From UBA965 sp046303375 (GTDB lineage Bacteria; Chloroflexota; Chloroflexia; Chloroflexales; Roseiflexaceae), in contig JBKCGB010000188.1 of NCBI GenBank assembly GCA_046303375.1, positions 1-42,730 on the forward strand: a stretch of DNA of 42,730 nt, in the 5' to 3' direction. Position numbers and translations under genes: made by a program. Under the pieces are notes generated by a model. That model made no database searches. It was not told the origin of the DNA and saw only the letters and a list, made by a program, of their open reading frames with translations. This document shows positions 24,969 through 31,743 of the stretch, one piece after another (position 1 is the stretch's first letter; every line of letters starts with the position of its first letter).

Positions 24969-26384
24969 ATGGCGTTTCCAAGTATTGATTTCATGATGAT
25001 TATCCAGCTGGTCATCGTCTTGGCAGGAGCAACCATACTCCTTGTGGTAGACTTGTTCATTCCAGCTGGGCGCAAACGCATCACTGCGGTGCTTGCGTTA
25101 GCAATCACCGTGGCTGCCCTCGTTGCAGGGAACTATGCCACAACCGGCACAACCCTCTCAGCGATGATTGGCTTTGGCGCAGTATCGCACGCAGTAAACA
25201 CGCTCATTCTGGCTGCCACTGCGCTGAGCATCCTGCTTGCCAGTGATGCGCTCCCCAAACACGGTATTGAGCGCAGTGAGACGTACGTATTGATGCTGTT
25301 GGCTACTGGTGGCATGTTGCTTTTGTCACAGGGCACGAGCCTTGCTACACTCTTTCTCGGCTTAGAATTGCTTTCGATTGCACTCTATGTACTGACTGCT
25401 ATCGCATTCCCCGATGTTGCATCCGAAGAAGCAGGCCTCAAGTATCTGATTGTGGGATCATTTGGGGCAGGATTTTTAGTCTTTGGAATTGCGCTGACAT
25501 TTGGCGCAACAGGCACATTGATGTTGAGCGAAATCGCTGCCAAGATTCCACAAAACGGCATTGAACGTGGCTACTTTTGGGTCGGTGTCAGCATGATGTT
25601 GGTTGGGTTTGGCTACAAAGTGTCGCTGGTACCATTCCACATGTGGACACCAGATGTCTACCAAGGCGCACCAACACCAATTACCGCCTACATGTCGGTG
25701 GGCAGTAAAGTTGCCGGATTTATCGCCATTGTGAGCGTGTTGCAGGTCTTAGGGAGCGAACTCACCACCTTGCGCCCAGTGCTCATGGCGCTGAGTATTG
25801 CCAGCATGTTGGTTGGAAGCATTGTAGCGATTAACCAACAAAGCCTCAAACGCATGTTGGCCTATTCAAGCATCAGCCACGCCGGCTTTGTCATGATGGC
25901 CATCCTCAATGGTACACCAGCCAGTATTGAGGCTGCCATCTTTTACTTGACTGCATATACGGTAACCAATCTGGCCGCGTTTGCCGTCTTGATGGTGCTT
26001 GAAAACAACGATACCGATCTCACCATTGGTAATCTCGGTGGTTTATGGCAGCGTAATCCAGGGTTGAGTGCCGTCATGGCTCTCGCCTTGTTGTCACTGG
26101 CCGGTGTACCACCAACTGCTGGCTTTTTTGCCAAGTTTTTGGTGATTAGTACAGCATGGCAAAATGGCATCGCCTGGGTAGCAGTGGCAGCAGCAGTTTC
26201 GTCTGCAATTGGTGCCTTCTTTTATGTGCGCTGCCTCATACAGATGCTGAGTGGGCACAGCGATGTGGCACCTGCCCGTATCCCAGTGAGCACGCTGATT
26301 GTCGTAATCGCCGTGAGTGTTGCCATTGTGTTGGGCGGTTTGATGCCAGCAAGCGTCACAGCGGCATTGGCACTCGCCCAGTAA
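24969..26384 (+). CDS. nuoN: NADH-quinone oxidoreductase subunit N
   Basis: 471 residues, the third antiporter-like membrane subunit. Seen: FLGLELLSIALYVLTA, SEEAGLKYLIVGSFGAGFL, YKVSLVPFHMWTPDVYQGAP, AYMSVGSKVAGF, AYSSISHAGFVMM and SLAGVPPTAGFFAKFLV. The ATG at 24969 is 9 bases behind GGAG; an in-frame GTG at 24945 would add eight polar residues and is less likely. It is the last gene of the run and is followed by a strong hairpin at 26405-26440. Confidence 0.96.
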   Translation: MAFPSIDFMMIIQLVIVLAGATILLVVDLFIPAGRKRITAVLALAITVAALVAGNYATTGTTLSAMIGFGAVSHAVNTLILAATALSILLASDALPKHGIERSETYVLMLLATGGMLLLSQGTSLATLFLGLELLSIALYVLTAIAFPDVASEEAGLKYLIVGSFGAGFLVFGIALTFGATGTLMLSEIAAKIPQNGIERGYFWVGVSMMLVGFGYKVSLVPFHMWTPDVYQGAPTPITAYMSVGSKVAGFIAIVSVLQVLGSELTTLRPVLMALSIASMLVGSIVAINQQSLKRMLAYSSISHAGFVMMAILNGTPASIEAAIFYLTAYTVTNLAAFAVLMVLENNDTDLTIGNLGGLWQRNPGLSAVMALALLSLAGVPPTAGFFAKFLVISTAWQNGIAWVAVAAAVSSAIGAFFYVRCLIQMLSGHSDVAPARIPVSTLIVVIAVSVAIVLGGLMPASVTAALALAQ

Positions 26385-26404
26385 TACCCCGGTATCCGCA
26401 GCAA

Positions 26405-26440
26405 ACACCCCCCGCATTGCGTAGGCAATGCGGGGGGTGT
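26405..26440. terminator. Terminator hairpin after nuoN, probably bidirectional
   Basis: A perfect 16-bp inverted repeat (26405-26420 and 26425-26440) with the four-base loop GTAG and a run of six C/G pairs. It lies between convergent nuoN and the minus-strand lipoprotein gene. A clear U-tract is missing on both sides, but stem length and GC content make a termination role likely. Confidence 0.8.
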
Positions 26441-26463
26441 ACTACAACACCAACACAAACGCA

Positions 26464-26901
26464 CTATTTGGTGCCGTGCACCACATACACATAGGTACCT
26501 GTCCCGGCAAACGCACGCAAATCGATGATACCGATAACCAGAGTAGTTGTACCGTGCTCATACGCACCGAGAAAGAATCCATCTTGGGTACCAGGAGTGC
26601 GCTGGCGAAAGATCCACCCGTCGTTGCCGAGCGCCTTGTTGTAGTACTCCGTAATTTCATCGAGTGTGCTGCTACTCTGATAGCTCTCCTCGACAATAGT
26701 TTCTGCTTTGATGGTGCCGACAATCAACCCATCCTTCGCGTCGGCTTTCCAGTCAGTAATGACACCCTGCAACGCCGTATCACTGATAGTATTCCCGTCG
26801 ATTTTGTTGTGTGGCGTAGGAATGGCCGGTGCACTGCCACCACATGCGGTCAACAATGCCAGCCCCAACACCAACAATCCTACTCGCCACAGATGCTTCA
26901 T
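26464..26901 (-). CDS. Small lipoprotein of unknown function (first of a related pair)
   Basis: 145 residues starting MKHLWRVGLLVLG, with a lipobox LTAC at Cys20 followed by Gly-Gly, so it should be exported and lipid-anchored. The mature part has a Ser/Ala/Pro linker, then a domain of about 100 residues with LDEITEYYNKAL, NDGWIF and a hydrophobic strand after YEHGTTTLVIGII. The ATG at 26901 has GAGGAA 5-6 bases upstream; a TTG-type start 18 bases earlier is less likely. It resembles the next minus-strand gene in domain layout. I know no function. The 3' end meets the nuoN terminator. Confidence 0.75.
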   Translation of the reverse strand: MKHLWRVGLLVLGLALLTACGGSAPAIPTPHNKIDGNTISDTALQGVITDWKADAKDGLIVGTIKAETIVEESYQSSSTLDEITEYYNKALGNDGWIFRQRTPGTQDGFFLGAYEHGTTTLVIGIIDLRAFAGTGTYVYVVHGTK

Positions 26902-26937
26902 GATATTCCTCAAACACACAAACGAAAACCTAGTCGT

Positions 26938-26966
26938 ATTATACCAACTTAACGGTCAGCCGTCAG
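26938..26966 (-). promoter_or_regulatory. Candidate promoter for lipoprotein 26464-26901
   Basis: On the minus strand, CTGACG (26961-26966), a 17-base spacer and a perfect TATAAT (26938-26943) preceded by TGG. It overlaps the 3' end of the upstream lipoprotein gene and lies about 37 bases before the ATG. Confidence 0.6.
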
Positions 26967-27374
26967 ACGCATCACCACCACACCATCACGACTGTTTGCT
27001 TCAGCAAATAGCGTCACAATCAACAACTGCGTACCGAGACGATAGGTACGCAGAATACGCTGCTCACGGGCAGGCAAAGGTGCGTCAAGAATCCACCCAT
27101 TGGCTGCTGCTGCTTGATCGTAGGTAGTAGCAACTTGGTCGAGTGGACGCAGTACGCGTACATACGCAATGTCACTGGTAATGCGATACCCTTTGGCACG
27201 CAACATGGCATACATGTTTAACTCGTATGCATCCATGATGGCTGGCAAACTCGAGCTGTTGAGCACCTGGTAACTGATTGCATCAGTGGGATCCGGTACC
27301 ACAGCTGGCTGTGACACCGCCGTACAATTCACCACCAGAAAACATGCTAGGATAACAAGAAACAGACGACGCAT
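26949..27374 (-). CDS. Small lipoprotein of unknown function (second of a related pair)
   Basis: 141 residues. The N-terminus MRRLFLVILACFLVVNC is a lipoprotein-type signal with Cys17 as the likely lipidation site (box VVNC). The mature part carries LDQVATTYDQAA, ANGWILD and YRLGTQLLIVTLF, which line up in order and spacing with the neighbouring lipoprotein. The ATG at 27374 has GAGGTG 6 bases upstream; the open frame continues far upstream, antisense to rnhA, but those codons make no sensible protein. Its start is only 22 bases from the divergent rnhA start. Function unknown. Confidence 0.7.
   Translation of the reverse strand: MRRLFLVILACFLVVNCTAVSQPAVVPDPTDAISYQVLNSSSLPAIMDAYELNMYAMLRAKGYRITSDIAYVRVLRPLDQVATTYDQAAAANGWILDAPLPAREQRILRTYRLGTQLLIVTLFAEANSRDGVVVMRLTADR
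27345..27353 (+). promoter_or_regulatory. Candidate extended -10 promoter for rnhA
   Basis: TGC-TAGGAT lies 43 bases before the rnhA ATG, inside the signal-peptide region of the divergent lipoprotein gene. No good -35 is seen. Confidence 0.35.
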
Positions 27375-27396
27375 ACCATGCACCTCAAGGAGCAAA

Positions 27397-28026
27397 ATGG
27401 ATACCATAGATATTATCACGGATGGCGCGTGTTCGGGCAACCCGGGGCGTGGTGGCTGGGCGGCGATTGTCATCGTAGCCGGGCGTGTAGATGAATATAG
27501 CGGCAGCGAGCTCAACACCACCAATAATCGCATGGAATTGACCGCTGCCATCGAAGGACTACGACACGCTCCACAGGCTGGACCGATTACCATGGTATGT
27601 GATAGCCAGTATGTCATCAATGGCATCACCAAGTGGGTACACGGCTGGAAACGCAACGAATGGCGCACACGCGAAAATCAACCAGTCGAAAATCGTGATC
27701 TATGGGAAGCACTCGTTGCAGTATCATCGCCACGCGTACGGTGGCAACACGTCAAGGGCCACAGTGGTCATGCACTCAACGAACGGGCAAATACACTGGC
27801 ACAGCAACATGCTCGTTCAACCACACGCACACGGAATACTACCGAATCCAGCAGCACTGCAGAATTTCCCTGCTATATCAGTTATGTCAATGGTGTGGTA
27901 ACGCGCCATGCGACATGGGCAGCATGCCAACACGCCGTACATGGCGTATCCAACGCCAAATTCAAAAAGGTCGCAACTGCCACAGAACTGACGTTACAAT
28001 TACACAAATGGGGGGTACTGTCTTAG
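27397..28026 (+). CDS. rnhA: Ribonuclease HI with C-terminal hybrid-binding (viroplasmin-like) domain
   Basis: 209 residues. The RNase H fold covers about 1-140: TDGACSGNPGRGGW with Asp9, MELTAAIEGL with Glu47, CDSQYVINGITKW with Asp69, and HVKGHSGHALNERAN. The fourth acidic residue of the E. coli enzyme (Asp134 in NERCDELA) is Asn132 here. After a Thr/Ser/Arg linker (140-156) comes a segment of about 50 residues (CYISYVNGVVTRHATW, KFKKVATATE) that matches the Caulimovirus VI / RNase H1 hybrid-binding domain, which in eukaryotes sits at the N-terminus. The enzyme removes RNA from RNA-DNA hybrids. The ATG is 4 bases behind AAGGAG. The stop is 1 base from the convergent helicase stop. Confidence 0.9.
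   Translation: MDTIDIITDGACSGNPGRGGWAAIVIVAGRVDEYSGSELNTTNNRMELTAAIEGLRHAPQAGPITMVCDSQYVINGITKWVHGWKRNEWRTRENQPVENRDLWEALVAVSSPRVRWQHVKGHSGHALNERANTLAQQHARSTTRTRNTTESSSTAEFPCYISYVNGVVTRHATWAACQHAVHGVSNAKFKKVATATELTLQLHKWGVLS
27410..27418 (-). promoter_or_regulatory. Weak candidate promoter for lipoprotein 26949-27374
   Basis: The minus strand reads TGA-TAATAT inside the first codons of rnhA, about 36 bases before the lipoprotein ATG. The match is modest; it is listed because the 22-base gap between the two starts leaves no room for a promoter. Confidence 0.25.
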
Positions 28027-28027
28027 G

Positions 28028-30265
28028 CTATTCACTATCGCGTGTGAGCCGTTCGAGCCGCGCAAAACTCGCAATCAAGCGTTTTTCGCCCAGTGCTTTA
28101 TCTGCAAACCGTACGACCACCTCCACATCATCATCCACCACTTTGGCTTCGAGGATGATTCCTTCACCAAAGCGCTGATGGCGCACATGATCACCGACCT
28201 GCCACTGCTGCACGGCATCAGTAGCCGAGGACGTGGTGGGAGTACGTTGGAACGTCGCTGCCGTACCCCAGCCTTGGTAAGCAGGATTACTGGTGCTACT
28301 GCGATTCGGGTTTACTGGTGCGGGCGACATCGTCAGGTGTTTGCTGATAATGGGCGCCACAAAGCGCGAAATCGTAGTGGTATCATAGCGCCCAAACGTG
28401 GCTCGCCGGCGTGCACGAGAGAGTGTGAGTGTTTTGCGGGCACGGGTCACGCCGACATACAAAATGCGGCGCTCTTCTTCGATTTCATGTTGGGATTCGT
28501 GGGTACGGCGATGTGGCAGGATTTCATCCTCGAGCCCCACCAAAAAGACATGGTCGTACTCAAGACCTTTGGCCTGATGCATGGTAATACAGACCACATG
28601 GTTGTTATCACTTTTGAGTGTATCCACATCAGCCACAAGGGCGATTTCTTCCAGGAATCGTGTCAGCTGTTCGGGCATCGGTAATTCATCGTATTCCGCA
28701 GCTACACGCTGTAATTCGATGACATTTTCGGCGCGCGATTCGCCATCCGTCTCGCCATGTGCTTGTTGGAGGGCTGCAAAAAACTGCGTCTCGGCAAGAA
28801 TCGCCGCAAAGGTGGTCACCAGTGATTGATGCGGCGCACTATCAATGAGACGTTGCAGGCGCCCGCCAAACAGCAAGATGCGTTGGCGTGCCGATCCTTT
28901 TAATGCGGGAATAGCATTGACATCACGGGCTGCATCACACAATGCGGTATACCACGAACATTGCTGCGTAGTCGCCCATGCCGTGACATGTTCTTGGCTG
29001 GCATCGCCGATACCACTTGCAGGGAAATTGATAGCACGCAGGAGCGACACATCATCGTGTGGGTTGGCCACCACCCGCAGCCACGCCAGCATATCTTTGA
29101 TTTCACGTCGCTCGTAGAAACGCATACCCCCTACCAGCACATAGGGGATTTGGCGGCGCCCTAATGCTTCTTCAAAGGGGCGGCTTTGCGCATTGGTACG
29201 ATACATGATGGCACAATCCCGATATTGGGCCTGCCCACTCTGCACTAGGCGCACAATCGCATCACACACACGTTGTGCTTCATCGTTCTGGTCTGTGTGC
29301 TCGCGCCATACCACTGGGTCACCCCCAAGGTGTGTGGCTCTGAGTTCTTTGCGGTGCGGGCGCTCAGTGGCGCCATCAATCAGCGCCTGGGCCACCTGCA
29401 AAATAGCCGCCGTACTTCGGTAGTTTTCAGCCAAAATCACGATATGCGCATTGGGAAAATCCCGATCAAACCGGCGAATATTGCGCACATCTGCGCCACG
29501 CCAGCCATAGATGGCCTGATCATCGTCACCTACTACAAACAAGTTGTTGCTACCGCGTGCCAAATGCTTGACGATTTCGTACTGGGCTCGATTGGTATCC
29601 TGGTATTCGTCAACGAGCACATACTGATACCGCGCATGAAAGCGGTGCACGGCCGGGGAATTAAGCAAAGCAATTGCGCGGATCAACAAGTCGTCGAAAT
29701 CAACCGCATTGGACTGGTGCAACAGTGCTTCATAACGGTCGAAACAGCGTGCAATCATGCGTTGTTCTGGGGTGCGTGCCACAGTTGCATAACTCTGCGG
29801 GCCATGCATATTGTTTTTGGCGTCAGAAATAGCGCTAGCAAGGGCACGTGGTGATAACGTACGCTCTGGCAGGTGTAATTCTTTCATGACCCGTTTAATC
29901 AGCCGTTGTTGATCATCGTCGTCGTAGATGACCCAGCCATCAGCTAAACCGACCATACGCCCATCGCGGCGCAACCAGCGTGCAGCCAGGCTATGAAAGG
30001 TGCCGATGTCTACACGGCTCGCTTGGTCGGCACCAATCAGCTGCACCATGCGCTCACGCATTTCACGGGCCGCCTTGTTGGTAAAAGTGACTGCCAAAAT
30101 CTGCGTAGGGGCGATTTGTTTGTGGTGAATCATGTAGGCAATACGGTGCGTGAGGACGCGCGTCTTGCCACTCCCGGGGCCAGCCAACGCAAGCACCGGG
30201 CCATCGATGAGTTCGACAGCCCGGCGTTGCGATTCATTTAATCCATCAAACAGTGGTGTAGCCAT
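28028..30265 (-). CDS. UvrD/PcrA family superfamily 1 DNA helicase
   Basis: 745 residues, typical for PcrA/UvrD, a 3'-5' ATP-dependent helicase for excision repair and clearing of recombination intermediates. Motifs: Q-motif GLNESQRRAVE, Walker A AGPGSGKTR (about 28-36), DEYQDTNRAQYE, GDDDQAIYGWRGAD, LAENYRST, ITMHQAKGLEYDHVFLVG, and RRILYVGVTRARKTL. The C-terminal 60 residues (GDHVRHQRFGEGIILEAK) form the Tudor-like RNA-polymerase-interacting domain of PcrA. It is the third gene of the PP2C-FHA-helicase run, 5 bases downstream of the FHA gene. Its stop is 1 base away from the convergent rnhA stop, with no terminator visible between them. Confidence 0.95.
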   Translation of the reverse strand: MATPLFDGLNESQRRAVELIDGPVLALAGPGSGKTRVLTHRIAYMIHHKQIAPTQILAVTFTNKAAREMRERMVQLIGADQASRVDIGTFHSLAARWLRRDGRMVGLADGWVIYDDDDQQRLIKRVMKELHLPERTLSPRALASAISDAKNNMHGPQSYATVARTPEQRMIARCFDRYEALLHQSNAVDFDDLLIRAIALLNSPAVHRFHARYQYVLVDEYQDTNRAQYEIVKHLARGSNNLFVVGDDDQAIYGWRGADVRNIRRFDRDFPNAHIVILAENYRSTAAILQVAQALIDGATERPHRKELRATHLGGDPVVWREHTDQNDEAQRVCDAIVRLVQSGQAQYRDCAIMYRTNAQSRPFEEALGRRQIPYVLVGGMRFYERREIKDMLAWLRVVANPHDDVSLLRAINFPASGIGDASQEHVTAWATTQQCSWYTALCDAARDVNAIPALKGSARQRILLFGGRLQRLIDSAPHQSLVTTFAAILAETQFFAALQQAHGETDGESRAENVIELQRVAAEYDELPMPEQLTRFLEEIALVADVDTLKSDNNHVVCITMHQAKGLEYDHVFLVGLEDEILPHRRTHESQHEIEEERRILYVGVTRARKTLTLSRARRRATFGRYDTTTISRFVAPIISKHLTMSPAPVNPNRSSTSNPAYQGWGTAATFQRTPTTSSATDAVQQWQVGDHVRHQRFGEGIILEAKVVDDDVEVVVRFADKALGEKRLIASFARLERLTRDSE

Positions 30266-30270
30266 AGCGC

Positions 30271-31704
30271 CTAGGAGCTACGGAATATGAAGCCGATGCG
30301 ACCAAGCACCACTTGTGCACTATCAGGCAAAAGAGTGGGTACGCCAGGATCGATGCGGACACCGTTGACACGGGTATGATTGGTGGACTGCAGGTCGGTA
30401 ATCATCCATTGTCCATCTACCACTGTCAGGCGCACGTGACGGCGGCTGACACCACCGCTTTCGGCACCATACGGAGTCAAATCAATCTCAGGGTGAACGC
30501 CACTGATGGGGTCATCGCGGCCGATGATGATTTCGCGACGGCCAGTGGGAAGCGGCACAATGGTGCCTGATTCGAGTTGCAGGCGGGCAGCCGGCGCCAC
30601 CGGATTCACCACCGGGTTAACCACTGGTTCGGGCATTGCAATAGGTGCGGCAACCTCGTTGACCGGTGCAAGCACCGCAGGCGGTGGGGTGGGTGGCACC
30701 ATCGGCGCTACGGGCATTTGTGGTACACTCGGTGGCACTACCACCGGAGGCACATTCACCGGTTGACTATTCGCACGTGGCAACATGACATCAACACCCA
30801 ACGTCTTGAGTTCAGCACGAATCTGTTCTTCGGTCTGACGTGCATCAATGATACCTTGCAGCACCGCTCGCGGTGTAGCCGATGCAAACGTATGCTGCAA
30901 CTGCTCAAATTGCTCAATGATTTCAAGTTGACGTGCAAGGTCTTTCTGGAGGCGCTCAATGACTGCCGGGTCGACTTCAGGTAATACGGGCAAATTATCG
31001 AGTTCGGCCTGTGCTGCTTGCAGTTTTTCCTCGGCTTCAGCAATCCCCATCAGCACCGCTTGTGGCGTGACTTCACGGAAGGCACGATGCATTTGATCAA
31101 GTTGTTTGATGATGTTGCGCTGGCGCGTCATTTCATCGTCGAGCTCTTGGCGCCGGCGTTTAATCGCCTGCACATCACCGACAGGTGCAGCTGCGGGTGT
31201 TGCCACACTTGTATCCGCCACGTGTGCAGCGGTGATGGGCTCGTCATCGGTGATAAGCACCGGTGCATCAACAACTTCAGGCGCCGCAGGGACTGCAACC
31301 TCATCCTGTACATCACTCGCAGGGGCATCGTCGGTATTTTCGATGCGGTATTCAATGGGGCCAGAAACACTGGTAGGGGTTTGTTGGTGCAACACGTTGA
31401 GGTCATTGGCTGTATCTGCAAATCCCTCGACGGGCAAATCAACCACTTGGAGCTCTGAACTCATTTGCGTGAGAATTGGCATCCCCGCAGACATGGCGGT
31501 GTTGTTGGGCAGAGTATGACCACAGCTTTCACAGGTTGCTTCACCAGGCAACACGACAGCTCCACATTGGGGACACGTCAATGCAGGCACAATCGCCGGC
31601 ATAACAGGCGTTGCTTCGGTACTCGGTGCATCAAGGCGGGCACCACAATGCTCGCAAAAACGCACCTCTAATTTATTCGTCTCACCACACATGGGACACT
31701 TCAT
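30271..31704 (-). CDS. Zinc-ribbon / coiled-coil / FHA domain protein
   Basis: 477 residues, cytoplasmic. Two zinc ribbons stand at the N-terminus (Cys 3, 6, 17, 20 and 44, 47, 58, 61). A Thr/Ala/Asp-rich linker is followed by two copies of a helical repeat of about 43 residues (near 191-233 and 256-298) sharing IIxQ, TPxAVLxGI and AEL. A Pro/Val-rich stretch (about 305-375) leads to a C-terminal FHA domain with IIIGRDD, SGGVSRRHVRL and STNHTRVNG, which binds phosphothreonine peptides. The ATG at 31704 is preferred over 31710 because GAGG is then 7 bases away. It lies between the PP2C phosphatase and UvrD genes and probably acts as a phospho-dependent adaptor; the partner is unknown. Confidence 0.88.
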   Translation of the reverse strand: MKCPMCGETNKLEVRFCEHCGARLDAPSTEATPVMPAIVPALTCPQCGAVVLPGEATCESCGHTLPNNTAMSAGMPILTQMSSELQVVDLPVEGFADTANDLNVLHQQTPTSVSGPIEYRIENTDDAPASDVQDEVAVPAAPEVVDAPVLITDDEPITAAHVADTSVATPAAAPVGDVQAIKRRRQELDDEMTRQRNIIKQLDQMHRAFREVTPQAVLMGIAEAEEKLQAAQAELDNLPVLPEVDPAVIERLQKDLARQLEIIEQFEQLQHTFASATPRAVLQGIIDARQTEEQIRAELKTLGVDVMLPRANSQPVNVPPVVVPPSVPQMPVAPMVPPTPPPAVLAPVNEVAAPIAMPEPVVNPVVNPVAPAARLQLESGTIVPLPTGRREIIIGRDDPISGVHPEIDLTPYGAESGGVSRRHVRLTVVDGQWMITDLQSTNHTRVNGVRIDPGVPTLLPDSAQVVLGRIGFIFRSS

Positions 31705-31743
31705 ACGCATACCTCACTCACACAAAACGAACACTCGATGAAC

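Noticed and set aside
14769..26384. A hydrogenase or Mrp antiporter operon instead of complex I
   Set aside because: NuoF with NADH/FMN motifs and NuoG with its iron-sulfur domains are present, together with H-N in the standard order.
27286..27396. Longer N-terminus for rnhA
   Set aside because: Upstream codons are antisense to the lipoprotein signal peptide, and AAGGAG sits just before the ATG at 27397.
27470..27668. Longer N-terminus for the lipoprotein 26949-27374
   Set aside because: The extension is antisense to the RNase HI active-site region and would bury the lipoprotein signal.
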